A DNA stretch of 64,000 nt from Leptodactylus fallax (Eukaryota > Chordata > Amphibia > Anura > Leptodactylidae): NCBI GenBank assembly GCA_947044405.1, contig CAMRHE010000330.1, forward strand, positions 62,001 through 126,000, read 5' to 3'. Shown here piece after piece: positions 10,836 to 22,612 of the stretch. The notes below the pieces were generated by a model. That model ran no database searches. It had not been told where the DNA came from and was given only the letters and a program-made list of their open reading frames with translations. Numbering within the stretch: position 1 is the stretch's first letter; each line of letters begins with the position of its first letter. A program made the translations under genes and the position numbers.

Positions 10836-12080
10836 CTTTATATATTGTGCCCCCCCATTCCCCATAGGGTCATAACAGACCTTTGGGGTGCATTTAAACT
10901 TTTTTTTTTTTTTTAATTATGATTTGTCCTGTAACTGGGGCGGAAACATACACTTGCTCCTGTTCACTGCACCCATCTCTGGCACCTGGAAGCTACCAGA
11001 AAAGCTGCTCTGTGCAGGGCTCGAGTGTCGGACCCACCTAGATCACATACTAATGACCTATCCTGTAAATAAGTCATCAGTATAAAAACTCTATTTGGGG
11101 TCGGAAAACCCCTTTAATCGGTCAAAATTCATTGTTTCTTGATGGTACAGTAGCTGTCTCTGTTTTGGATATCAGCTTTATTGTCCATTTCAACTACTAT
11201 GTCATAGTCATGTCTGATAGTATTTTACAATTTCTGTTCCTTTTCCATCAGATTTATCACTTTTCAAGGCTATTTGAAAATTGTTCTACACTTTATAAAG
11301 AAAAATTTCCATAAAGTCTTTAGAATACGTCATCAATTTTGGTAGGAGCCAAGTATGCATGTGCATGAGAAGCTGCAAGAATAATATTCGAGTATCCTGT
11401 GCACAGGTGAGAAGCTGTAATCTTGGCACAACCACTTTAAAAAAAATGCATAATCAAAAAAATTCACTTTCTGATGTTTAACTTGCATTGCATTGCCATG
11501 TAAATAATATCACATGTATCCACATATATCTCAGTGCTTGCAGCTCTTTTCTTTGAAATAGTGTAAAAGGAAGTGCTTACCACAAACATTAATATATATA
11601 TATTTATCTATTATCTCAATCATTCCATTCAGAACTTCTGAACATAAGTGTCTGCATGCTACAAAACCTGTTTTCTAACAGACATCAAGCATGGGCCAGG
11701 AAGGCTTTTGTTTAACATAATGAGATGGAATATGCTAATGAGACCTTCATGGTGATGTTAATCAGCTTCCTTTGTTCAAAGAGAGTTACCAGGAGCAGAT
11801 GGGGGAGGTAGGTCATTACCCCTGGGCCAAGGATCGATTTTAAGTGTTAGAGCGCTATCCCAAGACTCATAAGAAGTATTACATCTAAACTTATATTACA
11901 ATACCAAGAGCCTGATTGGAGTGACAACATCTAGGTGGGCGGAGTTGTGGGCCATATATATGATGGGCCAAAAGCTCTCCCTCTCTCTCTCTTCTCCACC
12001 AGCCCTTGGGAGATGGATTGACCAGCTTCACCTAGACAAGCTCCATATACCACCAGAGCATAATAAGGCTTAAGTATAAC
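10836..12080. other. Intergenic stretch with T-tract and MITE remnants
   Basis: Noncoding. It holds a poly-T run (10,897-10,914) and a fragment ending AAAACCCCTTTAAT near 11,104-11,117 that looks like a TTAA-type MITE arm. No gene is seen. Confidence 0.4.
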
Positions 12081-12081
12081 T

Positions 12082-12114
12082 TTCTCTCTCTATCCATCTA
12101 TCCACCCATCATCC

Positions 12115-12172
<58 letters not shown>

Positions 12173-12204
12173 CATCTATCTATCTATCCATTTATCTATC
12201 AGTC
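12082..12204. repeat. CTAT/ATCT microsatellite
   Basis: Tetranucleotide run with occasional CCAT variants, preceded by a short TC-rich tract. Confidence 0.95.
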
Positions 12205-12275
12205 ACCCTCTATTAATCTGTATTACTACTTCTGTGTTCCTTACAGAAAGGGTCAGTTAGTAACTTGTCAGGGGT

Positions 12276-12305
12276 TGTGTGTGTGTGTATGTGTGTGTGT
12301 ATGTA
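12276..12305. repeat. GT microsatellite
   Basis: Short GT run interrupted by TATG. Confidence 0.9.
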
Positions 12306-13020
12306 GCGATATCTGTAGGTTTTATATTCACCTGGGTAATTGGGTTCTGTACTTATTGTATTGCATTGTGTTAGTACTGTTTTGTATTATTCTATAACCT
12401 AGTTCCATCATATTACAAGTGCATTAATAATAAACGTATTTTATGATTAATATTGTGGGGTAAATTATCGTACATGCAAACCAGTCAAGGAAACAGATAA
12501 GTAGATATACCTAAGGAGAAAGGAGGGAAACTGGGATTGGTGAATAGTAATTATTAATAAGACCCAGATCTCTCTAACATAATGGTGAAGCAAGTCAGGA
12601 GTGATGAATATTAATTATTAATATTCATCTTTAACAAATAGATACAGGCATTTACTTTGAGTGTTTTATTTGCTCATAACAGGCATCAATTCCTTTAGCT
12701 CAAACTGAGAATTTTTTTTTTATTTGAGCAGAAATCCTGATTTGTTTATGGACAGTGGTAGCCGTCTCCTTTGAGGAATGTTTAGATACAGACGGGGCAG
12801 ACACGTGTGTGATGATCAAAGTTTATTATGTGTATCCAGATGTGATCAACTGTGCTAGGACAGAATACATATGGCACGCCACGCCTGCTTATATTGCCCT
12901 ATGAGTGTAGCCTGATCAAATGCATACAAAAATTGTGTTTTGTAGTTTATATCATAGCAAGTAAACCTTTTTCATTGACTGTTTTTAAAGAGGCCGCTTC
13001 AGCTGTCCCGACATGTCTAT
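12306..13020. other. Intergenic stretch
   Basis: Noncoding, AT-rich. No gene or repeat ends are recognised. Confidence 0.4.
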
Positions 13021-13021
13021 T

Positions 13022-13345
13022 TAAAGGGGTTGTCCAGGGTCTGGAGAAAACTCAGGGGTGGCCAATGTGGGTGCAAAAAAACCCCAAACCCCATACTTAC
13101 CTATTCCTGACGCTTCGTTGTCCAGTCCTGATCCTCTTGCGCTCCTGTGTTGGGACTTGCCGAACTGGAAGCAGAGAGGCTCACATGTCAGTGGTCTCAG
13201 CTGTCACTGGTAAGGAACTGGAAATCTCTCTAGGAATTGCGCAGGCCACTGGTCTCCACTTCCGACGTAGCAAGTCTTGACACAGAAGGGAAAGCGGACC
13301 AGGACTGTACAATGGAGTGCCTGGGATAGGTTAGTATGTTTATGT
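13022..13345. mobile_element. TTAA-type MITE, left arm (AGGGGTTGTCCAGG family)
   Basis: Starts with TTTAAAGGGGTTGTCCAGG, the terminus shared by several elements in this window, and continues with the CATACTTACCT and GCGCTCC-type interior seen in other frog palindromic MITEs. No convincing right terminus is visible, so it is partial. The open frame at 12,852-13,280 crosses it and is not a gene. Confidence 0.6.
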
Positions 13346-13747
13346 GTTACACCCACCCCGGCTGGACCTGATATATCCTCACGTTCCGCTGTTATTTCTC
13401 CTAAAAATATAAAAATAAACTGACAACTACATGTTCCTTGTCAAAGGGGTGTAGCAGCTCTGGAGGAACGAGGAGTATATTAGTAATAAAACTTAACCAG
13501 TGCAGAAAATATAGTGGTAAGTTTTTTAACTCTCCATATAGCCCTTGTAAAGTTAATATTAATTTCTCACAAAATCCACGTTTTCTTCCAAGATTTTGTT
13601 GCACAGTCATAGATAAATGATAACATTCTGTCTATCTGTAGACACCACTAGGGGACGCTAACTACACATGGATTTATACTTTATAATGGGAGCTGTAAAA
13701 AACTTGTATGTTAGTGATAGCTGCAGATAAACAGGATAGGTCACCAG

Positions 13748-13930
13748 TATTTATTTATATGGTTCACAATCTACATTCCCTATCAGTATGTCTTTGGAGT
13801 GTGGGAGGAAACCCACACAAACATGGGGAGAACATACAAACTCCTTGCAGATGCTGTCCCTTGTTAGATCCAAACCAAGGACCCCAGAACTACAAGGCAA
13901 CAGTGCTAACCACTGAGCCACCAAGCTGCC
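13748..13930 (-). mobile_element. tRNA-derived SINE with L2-type tail (partial)
   Basis: Antisense copy of the SINE family described at 42,739-42,990. Recognisable blocks are CACAATCTACATTCCCTATC, CTTTGGAGTGTGGGAGGAAA, GGGGAGAACATACAAACTCC and CACTGAGCCACC (A-box region). The L2-like tail is mostly missing at the left side. Confidence 0.85.
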
Positions 13931-14660
13931 ATCAGTATCAGACTGGTAGACATCGGACACCCATCATCCTCACCGATCAGCTAATTAAAGGGGCAGCGAC
14001 ACTCTGACATGTATTGTGGCCTATTAGTGAATGACGTCATGTCTGTCAATATTTTGATCCTTCTGTAGCTCAGACCCATTCAAGTTAATCGGACTGAACT
14101 GCAATACGATGGCATAACTGTTACGCTCTGTACAGCACAGTATACTGTAAAGAGTCCACAGCAGTCCCTTCAGTCAGCTGATCCGTGGGGTGCTAGGTTC
14201 AGACCCCAACAATCTAATATTGCTAACCTATCCAAAACATAGTCCATCAATGTAAAATTCCCAGAATACCCCTATAAGACCTGATATTTAGAAATGATAG
14301 GACACAGTAAGAACTTGTCAGCAGGCTGCTTGTAAGACCTGTAAATTGTACTCAACTTTACTGATCTGCAGCCAGCCAAGCAGTACACAAACTATGTGCA
14401 TATACTGCCACCTAGTGGAATATAAACAGACACGGTAGCACATTTCTAAGACAGATATAATCGTGAAAAAATAACCAAGCAAGTAACATGCCACTTCCTT
14501 AACATGCACAGTTTGTGGAGTTGAACATTGTAGGTTACAGCACAGAAATAAAGAATATTTGGTTATAGCACATTCGGGGTATAAGCAGGCATGAACATGA
14601 AAACTTTGCAATAGAATAAGTAATAGAAAATCTTGTATCAACATGTTCGAAGCGTAGAAT
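13931..14660. other. Intergenic stretch with repeat fragments
   Basis: Noncoding. At 14,085-14,110 a GACTGAACTGCAATAC fragment resembles the core of the MITE at 51,268. No gene is seen. Confidence 0.4.
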
Positions 14661-15115
14661 ACTATGCAAAAGTTTTAGGCAGGTGTGGATATTCCTCTAA
14701 AGTAAAATAGAAGTCTTAGTAGGTTATTTTTATCAATTAACAAAGTGAAGTGAATGAAAAAAAGAAAAATCTAAATCCCATCAATATTTGGTGTGACCTT
14801 TGCTCTTTGGAGGAGGAGTCTTGGAAGTGATGATCCGGCCCCCACTGAGCCCTGATCTCATCATCATCCAGTCTGTCTGGGATTACCTGAAGAGACAGAA
14901 GGATTGGAGCAGGTCTACATCCACAGAAGATCTGTGCTTAGTTCTCCAAGATGGCGGGAACAAACTCCAACTGACCCGCAAACCGCAAAAAAACATGTCC
15001 ATATTGCATCAGTATGCCATCCATAATAACAGATCTTTTATGATTCCCAATATTGTTTGCACCGCAAATGTGGACAAAAATAGGACATACTTCATAACTT
15101 GTGCTCCTTGAATAT
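14661..15115 (+). pseudogene. Internally deleted Tc1-like transposon
   Basis: The left end, TATGCAAAAGTTTTAGGCAG, is a Tc1-like terminus followed by typical noncoding sequence. At about 14,800 this joins directly to the C-terminal part of a transposase. The SPDL block (followed by IIIQSVWDYLKRQK) is where Tc1 proteins have PDLNIIESVW, so the catalytic Glu is Gln here. Everything between the 5' end and the third catalytic block is deleted, and no right terminus is seen. Inactive. Confidence 0.75.
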
Positions 15116-15159
15116 GGTACGGACACACGGCCTCAAAAATTGGAGCCATTGGAGAAGAT

Positions 15160-15510
15160 GTGGGAGACAATAAACTGTGGGGGCAAATGGAGGGGAACAT
15201 TAAACTGGGGGAGCAGATCAGGGGTACAATAAACTGTGGGGGCAAATGGAGGGGAACATTAAACTGGGGGAGCAGATCAGGGGTACAATAAACTAGGGGA
15301 AGATGAAAAGGGACATTAAACTGGGAGCAGCTGCAGGGGGACATTACACTAGGACAGATGGAGGTGGACATTGAACTGTGGAGGCAGCTAGAGGGGGTAT
15401 CAGACTGTGGTGGTAGCTGAAGGGGGACATTAAACTTTGGGGGCACCAGGGGATGACATTATAATGTGGGGGTATATCATGTAAGAGAGATTGTAAGGGC
15501 ATTATACTGT
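15160..15510. repeat. Minisatellite with exact 59-bp tandem copy
   Basis: The segment from 15,171 repeats exactly with period 59 (again from 15,230). Each 59-base unit is itself two related units of about 30 bases built on GGGGACATTAAACTG. To the right the units become irregular. The core resembles the array at 410-715. Confidence 0.9.
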
Positions 15511-16130
15511 GGGAGGGCACAAAGAGTAATGGATGGGAATGGGTGGTGTCAAAGTAGAAGTGGGTGTGGCTAAATTTGCTCTGCACATTCAGTCCCTCTT
15601 TCTGTTCTTTGAAAGTTGAGAGGTATGCTAACCATGGCTAAGTGAAACTATGGCTAATAAAACCACAGATACGGGGATCTACTGTACATCCAACCATTAC
15701 AGATCAAGGTATAACGGCTACATGAATGGTGCAATCCTTCAGTATTATTATATATTATGCATTATGACTACGCCTCATACAATTTATAATGAAGACCACT
15801 GTATTAGTACTGTGTGGGATTGTGTATCAGCCTCATTACAAAGCTTGGCTTTATATACACAATTTGCAATTCCTTTCTTGTACCAGTAGGGGGCAACAAA
15901 GCATTACAAAATAACGATGCAAAAAAAAAAAAAGCTCTCCTCCACCTTCTGTGATAATAATCTAATAATCCATGGTGTAATTCCCCAGTGAATATTTCTC
16001 ATTTACATCTTCAATAGATCATTTCTGTTAATGTCTTGCTTCACTGTACCACCAGCAGAAATAGCCAAAATTATATTAAAGGGGTTGTGTGACTGGTTTA
16101 ACATTTCATGGTGGTGCTAAAAGGGAAGTT
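15511..16130. other. Intergenic stretch
   Basis: Noncoding, with an A-tract at 15,919-15,932 and an AAAGGGGTTGTGTGACTGG MITE-like start near 16,078. No gene is seen. Confidence 0.4.
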
Positions 16131-16172
16131 ACACACACACACACGCACACACACATATATATATACATACAG
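16131..16172. repeat. AC/AT microsatellite
   Basis: An AC run followed by a short AT run. Confidence 0.95.
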
Positions 16173-16297
16173 TAGCCTCTGTGCAATCCTCTGTTTCCAG
16201 CTTTGGCAGCTCCAATGTTCAGTTTATAGTCAGTCACAAACAGTATGTGACTGCCGGGTCTCAGCAGTGACGTGCTGTTTGTGAAGGGGTCACTGCC

Positions 16298-16562
16298 AAA
16301 GCCCCTTGCACACGACCGAGTGTGCTTTCAATGTGGGGACGAGTTTGCAGCAAAATGCACTTAGATGACATTATAATTGACATCCGAGTGCATTCCCTGA
16401 TGCATTTACGTTTATGGGTGTTTCTGATTCGTTCTGTTCCGATGACATGGAACAGGATAGGACCTGCTCTATAGTGATCTGTGTTATCATAATGGAATGG
16501 ATAGGAAGCCCCCATAGATGTGAATACATCACTCGGATGCCCATGCAAATTTGGGCCTCAGT
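16298..16562. mobile_element. Palindromic MITE, GACCTGCTCTATA family, copy 1
   Basis: It shares GGAACAGGATAGGACCTGCTCTATA (split by one base in the other copies) and the flanking GTGCATTC/GAATGCAC-like arms with 23,300-23,622. The start CCTTGCACACGACCG and the general fold-back layout match that copy. No coding capacity. Confidence 0.7.
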
Positions 16563-16579
16563 TGCCAAGACATTTATTT

Positions 16580-16967
16580 ATTACCTTATTACCAAATATG
16601 TAAATGAGTAATCTGGAGCACTAAGGGCGGCTCTGTTGCTCCAAGCTGTTACACCCCACACCGCTGTAATTCACCTCCTTTTGTTGATAAGACCGCAGTT
16701 TCCAGGTGTACTGTGATTCAATCGATGCATATACATACAACCACTGTGGGAAACTCATAACGCTTCTCCACATCTTCCGATTATATGAACGGCAGTGCGA
16801 ATATAGGAATACAGGGCCAGATGAGAGTTCAGCTTGGCTCCTTATTCCTGTCACTCAAAGAAGGGAGTGGGAAATGGGCAAATTACAGTTGTATGGAGTA
16901 TAACAGCTTGGAGCAACGGAGTCGCCTTTGGTGCTCTAGATTACTCATTTGCATATTTGATAAACGA
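16580..16967. mobile_element. Palindromic element with about 75-bp inverted arms
   Basis: The left arm (CAAATATGTAAATGAGTAAT, CTGGAGCAC, GCTCCAAGCTGTTA) is the imperfect reverse complement of the right arm ending near 16,965. The centre is about 200 bases with no gene-like open frame. Target duplication is not clear. Confidence 0.75.
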
Positions 16968-17101
16968 ATATCTCAGCAGTGGAAGCTTGAATGTGCATGG
17001 GGGGGGGGGGAGTTGCATCCAGGTGAGCCTGACCTATCTAACAGTGATGTTACTTTGATATGCTTCACCCTGGTGATAGACTCCCTTTATCTCCTCCTTA
17101 A

Positions 17102-17587
17102 AGAGGACCTTTCACGTCCTCATGTATATGCAGTTTTATATACCGCTAGAAAGCCGACAACGCGCTGAATTTAGCGCTGACGGCTTTCCCGGTATGTGCC
17201 CCGGGGCTGGAGATATCAGTGGTCGTAGTTTCACCATTCACCATTCGTCATCGCTGGGCTGTAAGGAATGCCACCTCTCTATATTCTCGCCCATAGCCCT
17301 GTACTGTCAGAGGGGGCCTTCCTTACAGCCCAGCGATGACACTGAGCTGTGAGGAACACCCCTACAGTACAAGTCTATGGATGAGTACTGTCAGGGAGGG
17401 ATTTCCTCATAGTCCAGCTAGACTGTCAGGAACGCCTTTTTGACAGTAAACCGTGAAACTAAGACCCCCGATATCTCCAGCCTCGGGGCACATACCGGGA
17501 AAGCTGGCAGTGCGCTGAATTCAGCACGCTGTCGGCTTTCTAGTGGTATGTAAAATAGCATATACATGAGGACGTGAAAGATCCTCT
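17102..17587. mobile_element. TTAA-flanked palindromic MITE, AGAGGACCTTTCAC family
   Basis: A 486-base fold-back. The left end AGAGGACCTTTCACGTCC and the right end complement AGAGGATCTTTCACGTCC match over more than 50 bases, and the arms continue (AAAGCCGAC, GGCTGGAGATATC). TTAA lies immediately outside both ends (17,098-17,101 and 17,588-17,591). TTAA duplication is used by the piggyBac and Kolobok superfamilies; no transposase is present to decide. Elements at 48,217 and 57,612 have similar termini. Confidence 0.9.
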
Positions 17588-17752
17588 TTAACTACAATCC
17601 AGATTATGTTCTCCTGGATGAAAATAATCTCATTTGGATAAATGAACAATCCTGGCTATGGATATAAAATGACTGGAAGTGGTAAAGTCCATTATGTAGT
17701 CACATTTGCAAATGGTTTAAAAAGGTTGCCCAGGATAAACTTTTTTTATATA

Positions 17753-18413
17753 CAGTACAGACCAAAAGTTTGGACACACCTTCTTATTCCAAGAGTTTTT
17801 GTATTTTCATGACTATAAAAATTGTAGATTCACACTGAAGGAATACTGAACCAGCATGGTTACCACAGCATCTTGCAGCGGCATGCTATTCCATCCAGTT
17901 TGCGTTTAGTTGGACCATCATTTATTTTTCAACAGGACAATGACCCCAAACACACCTCCAGACTGTGTAAGGGATATTTGACCAAGAAGGAGAGTGATGG
18001 GGTGCTACACCAGATGACCTGGCCTCCACAGTAACCAGACCTGAACCCAATCGAGATGGTTTGGGGTGAGCTGGACCGTAGAGTGAAGGCAAAAGGGCCA
18101 ACAAGTGCTAAGCATCTCTGGGAACTCCTTCAAGACTGTTGGAAGACCATTTCAGGTGACTAACTCTTGAAGCTCATCAAGAGAATGCCAAGAGTATGCA
18201 AAGCAGTAATCAAAGCAAAAGGTGGCTACTTTGAAGAACCTAGAATATAAGACATATTTTCAGTTGTTTCACACTTTTTTGTTAAGTATATAATTCCACA
18301 TGTGGTAGTTCATAGTTTTGATGCCTTCAGTGTGAATCTACAATTTTTATAGTCATGAAAATACAGAAAACTCTTGGAATGAGAAGGTGTGTCCAAACAT
18401 TTGGTCTGTACTG
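17753..18413 (+). mobile_element. Deleted Tc1-like transposon with long terminal inverted repeats
   Basis: Flanked by TA on both sides (17,751-17,752 and 18,414-18,415). The left end CAGTACAGACCAAAAGTTTG and the right end are inverted repeats that match over about 90 bases. Between them is only the C-terminal part of a transposase: [14 protein letters not shown] near 17,930, then PDLNPIEMVWGELDRRVK near 18,040, ending about 18,250. The N-terminal half and first catalytic Asp are deleted, and at least two stops interrupt the frame. Non-autonomous. Confidence 0.9.
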
Positions 18414-18424
18414 TATATTAGGCC

Positions 18425-18620
18425 GTGGAAGGTGGGAAAAAACCCATACTCACTTGTCCCCGGTGCTCCGTTGTCTCCCAGCGTGGTCCGGTCCTTTGCT
18501 CCAGAGTTTTATTATGACAGAAGTCCCCGCCACACTGTGACGTCCCGTGTCCGTTTCCTTAGGCTTCTGATTGGGCAGTCAGCGGCCTAAGGAAAGGACA
18601 CGGGATGTCACAGGTAGTAA
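18425..18620. mobile_element. Fragment of the 58,190-type palindromic MITE
   Basis: It shares the run CAGAAGTCCCCGCCACAC, the GCGGCCTAAGGAAA block and the CCGGTGCTCCG motif with 58,190-58,636. Both ends are missing. Confidence 0.6.
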
Positions 18621-19127
18621 AGTACCCGCTTTTAAGTGGACTGGGTCTCTGTCTTTCGAGTCCTCATGTGGACCCCGAATGACAAAGACCTGAACGCTAG
18701 TGTGAACCTAGCGTAAGTCATAAGATTTTGTCCAGCTGAAAATAGAAACAAATATACTGTATATCATTCCATATGTAAAGAGTATTACAGAGAAACCTAC
18801 AGTTTATATCGTCATAATTTTGTGATGTGCACATCCTAGGCAAGATAATATTTCACATCTTATAGGTTGCACAAGTTCCTGTTCATATGTTTAGCCTTTG
18901 TAAGCTGTTATCCAGCTATGAATCCTGCCTTCTATTTGTATAAATGGTTACTTCTTGACTAGTTTAAAGCGTGTCTGTCACCAGAACCCACAAATCAACC
19001 CAGGCCCACAAATAGATAAGTTACGGTCACTTGTCTTTGAGCAATTGGACTTCATGTGTAATAGAACTGTATTAGGGAGGTAGGTCATGCACTTCTTCTT
19101 GCTCTACTCCACAGATTTGTCTCAGTC
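18621..19127. other. Intergenic stretch
   Basis: Noncoding. The left edge contains a CTAGTGTGAACCTAGCG MITE-type terminus. No gene is seen. Confidence 0.4.
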
Positions 19128-19135
19128 CTTTAAAG

Positions 19136-19522
19136 CAGGGGTCCCCAACCATCGGTCCGCGGACCAGTACTGGGCCATTGGGGGTTCTTTACTGGTCCGC
19201 GGGCTGGTCTCAGTCTTAGCTGGATACTTCGCACTAGGCCACGTTGCTATTGCAACGTGTAAACTATCGGGTAGCATGGCATCCTGTAGCTGCTAAGGAT
19301 GCGCTACCCGATAGTTTACACGTTACCATAGCAACGTGGCCTAGCTCAACGTATCCAGCTTCGGTGTCGCTTACCTTACCATTCCGGCGGAGAGTCCTCC
19401 CGTCCACACGGTGGAGCCCGCATATAACCCCACCCCCATATGACCAAAGCCCCACCCCCCGCCCTGCTGGGCCATCCTCTACGGCAGCCGGTCCCTGGTG
19501 CAAAAAAGGTTGGGGACCACTG
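19136..19522. mobile_element. Non-autonomous hAT element
   Basis: Starts CAGGGGTCCCCAACC and ends GGTTGGGGACCACTG, near-perfect inverted termini typical of hAT elements. It has an internal second fold-back (GCTACCCGATAGTTTACACG and its partner at 19,256-19,276). It is flanked by an 8-bp direct repeat with one mismatch, CTTTAAAG at 19,128-19,135 and CCTTAAAG at 19,523-19,530, the hAT target length. The target lies on the TTAA border of the next element. Short minus and plus open frames inside are not genes. Confidence 0.9.
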
Positions 19523-19528
19523 CCTTAA

Positions 19529-20383
19529 AGCGTCCCTCCAATTCTAAAACCAGTTTCATGAATTAACAGTACAGGAGAATATAAGAAACTTTTTGATTGA
19601 TCTTATTTAGGACATTAGTTTCCTTCTCTATTTTTCAAGCTGAGTTACTTTTTACATATTAGTCTATGGAGAGGGGAGAGGGAGGAGGAGGCTGCTGGAA
19701 AAGTTACACAAATAACTGCAGCTGCTACACTCTGCTAAAGTGTGTGTTGGCAGTGGATTAATCTTTGACTGTCCAGGCGTTCAACAGTAAACAGATATTT
19801 ATTGAGGAACAAGAATAATACACTGTATTCTGTAACTTATGATCTCAGCTACTTGTCTGTGAGCTCCATGTGCTCTGCTCTATGCTGTAGCTACAAAGAG
19901 AAAGAAAAAGAGAGGAACTTCCTGGTTTTGTTACTCTAGCCCCCACCTTTTTAACAGAGCTTTATTAACAACTTAACACTATGCCTAGAGACAGAAGATT
20001 TTGCAGTTATAAACGTATAAACAGTAGTTGTTGCAATACAGGCAATAATAAACATTATTCCAACAGTGTGAATGAGGGAAACTTTCTGACACTGCTATTT
20101 ATTTAAAATAAGCCTCTACCACTACACAGAATGAGGCAATAGATCAATTAACACCCCCTCCCTTCTCCATAGACTTTTGCATGTGAGCTGCATACAGATA
20201 GGGCATCTATCTAAACAAACAAACAGACTGAGTGAAGATAAGGAGGAGAAGAGCAGCTTAACAAGTGGAGAAAGAAACAGATTTATTTAATAAGATAAAT
20301 TACAAAGTTTCTTATATTCATCTGTACTATTCATTTATAAAAAAAATTAAAATAAAAAAATATTTTGTAATTGGAGGTACACT
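19529..20383. mobile_element. TTAA-flanked palindromic MITE, CCTCCAATT family
   Basis: An 855-base fold-back. The left terminus AGCGTCCCTCCAATT pairs with the right terminus (complement AGTGTACCTCCAATT), and the arms continue with the ATATAAGAAACTTT block. TTAA lies at 19,525-19,528 and 20,384-20,387. A second copy is at 47,406-47,888. Confidence 0.85.
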
Positions 20384-20387
20384 TTAA

Positions 20388-21105
20388 TATAACATTCTCA
20401 TCTACTAGAGATAATTGAGACCTATCACAGTTATTATTGTGCACGGATCGGGAACCAGAAAAATAGCATTTTATTTACGTGAACCCCCAACTGTGCTTAC
20501 AGTTCAATATGGACTATTGTGGTGATAAACTCGATTTAAAGATGGCTTCCTAATGCAGAGCACTGTATCAAAGCACTGTATCAAAGTCTAAGACACACTT
20601 ACCCCTACACTGAGCTCAAATGGAGCATTGGTAATGATGATGACACTGTCTATCCAAGGGCAGCAGAGGGTGGAGTTTTAGACTTTCATACAGCGCTCTG
20701 CATGGAGAACTCTGATGCCATCCAATAGAGGAACAGCAGGCACCGGGTATGTTGACTATATATGTGTAACATATAGTCAAATTTTTCATTTCAGCAGGAG
20801 GGTTGCAGTGACTTTCTGCAGTGAATGGTATTTTGTCTACATGCTGGGATGTAATGATTGTGGCCACAGGAAGGTGTGACTATGACCAGGGTGTGACTAC
20901 GACTACATCATGCACAGCACTGCTCTAATGTCTAGTACAGCACCGTGCATGCCACTAGGGAAGTTAATCGGCAACAGCCTATAAGGTGGAGGGGTATGTG
21001 AGTTGTCAGACTCAATGTTGGGTCCTAATGTAAGTCAAAAGTGTATTACAGAATCAATAATACACTTGTAACGTGTAATGGGACTGAAATATTTATGCAG
21101 AGACA
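20388..21105. other. Intergenic stretch
   Basis: Noncoding. No gene is recognised. The minus-strand open frame at 20,616-20,867 shows no domain. Confidence 0.4.
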
Positions 21106-21440
21106 GAGATTCTGTTGACTTTGGGGAGGTGGGCTGTGTATAATATAAAGGTGTGGGGAATATATAATATAAAGGCGTGGGAGAAGAATATAAATGTATA
21201 TATAAATAAATATATATATAGTGTGTGTGAGGGGGGTTGTGTATAATATACGTTTTGATGGGGCTGTGAATAATATTATTTATGAGGCTGCCTATAATAT
21301 AAAGGTTGAGGGCATTGTATAATGTGAAGGCGGGTATGGGGAGTGCATACTATAAAAGCGTTAGGGGGCTGTGTCTAATAAATTGAAGCAGTATATAATA
21401 TAAAGAGGGGAGAGTCTTCATACAATTGTATAATATGAAG
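21106..21440. repeat. Degenerate minisatellite, about 28-bp unit
   Basis: Irregular repetition of GTATAATATAAAGG with G-rich spacers, plus a short TATA run near 21,196-21,222. It resembles a decayed member of the same style of array seen at 410 and 15,160. Confidence 0.6.
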
Positions 21441-22135
21441 AAGAGAGAGATTTGGGGAGTAACAATTACGATCAAAGGGGGTGGTTGGTTTTGTGCTGAA
21501 CCTGGGCTAAAGCTTTTCCTGGGTCCATATCACTGTAGTTACACCACTGACTGAGTAGTTATACAGAGACTAAATCCCTAGAACACCACCATACTCTGAA
21601 GCCCTTGGGCCACCAAAGCACCAAGACCCAAACCAAAGCCGCTCAAAAAAAAATCTTATCTAGCTATCTTTCACTAAGCTTGTTTTCTCTTCTTTCATAT
21701 CTTGTCTTGAGTATGATTTACGATATTCCTGGAAAGCAGTGAATAGCTGAATAGGTGTAAATATTACCATATTCATGGAAAGAAGCACCAGCTGATGTAA
21801 GACTCAGGAGGGAGACGCAACCCCCTGAAGGAGTCACAGCTGTTGCAATCTTACTGTGCCTTTCTACTGTATTACAGGATGTAGCCTGAGAATATACTAA
21901 AAGTGTCTAAAATAATTGCAGTCTACAGAACCTGGCTTATGTCAAAGTCTACATTATATATATTTGTTTCCAACACAAAAACAATATATAAAGGAGATTT
22001 TACATAGAATTAGAGTATTGTTATCAGAATTTTACCATACTCCCAGCCAGACTACACCAATAAACAAAAATACAATATAACAAAAACCATCACATGATCA
22101 AAAAACTAAAGTCTATGTTGTGATGAAAAAACATG
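21441..22135. other. Intergenic stretch
   Basis: Noncoding. No repeat ends or genes are recognised. Confidence 0.4.
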
Positions 22136-22137
22136 TA

Positions 22138-22612
22138 CAATGGGGAAAAAAAAAGTATTTAGTCAGCCACCAATTGTGTAAGTTCTCCCACTTAAAAAGA
22201 TGAGGCCGGCCTGTAATTGACATCATAGGTAGACCTCAACTATGAGAGACAAAATGAGAAAACAAATCCAGAAAATCACATTGTCTGATTTTTTAAGAAT
22301 TTATTTTCAAATTATGGTGGAAAATAAGTATTTGGTCACCTACAAATAAGCAAGATTTCTGGCTCTCACAGACCTGTAACTTCTTCTTTAAGAGGCTCCT
22401 CTGTCCTCCACTCATTACCTGTAGTAATGGCTCCTGTTTGACATTGTTATCAGTATAAAAGACACCTGTCCACAACCTTAAACAGTCACACTCCAAACTC
22501 CACTATGGTGAAGACCAAAGAGCTGTGGAAGGACACCGGAAACAACATTGTAGACCTGCACCAGGCTGGGAAGACTGAATCTGCAATAGGCAAGCAAAAC
22601 CTGTTGGACCCG
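22138..22612 (+). mobile_element. Tc1-like transposon, 5' end only
   Basis: Preceded by TA and starting CAATGGGG followed by an A run and GTATTTAGTCAGCC, a recognisable Tc1-like terminus. It has an internal repeat (AAAATAAGTATTTGGTCACC) and then the start of the transposase region (ATGGTGAAGACCAAAGAGCT and the following codons resemble the beginning of Tc1 proteins, MVKTKELWKDTG). Sequence similarity stops near 22,612, so the body and right end are lost. Confidence 0.75.

Noticed and set aside
12852..13280. 142-residue plus-strand frame
   Set aside because: It crosses the start of a TTAA-type MITE at 13,022 and has no recognisable domain or splice borders.
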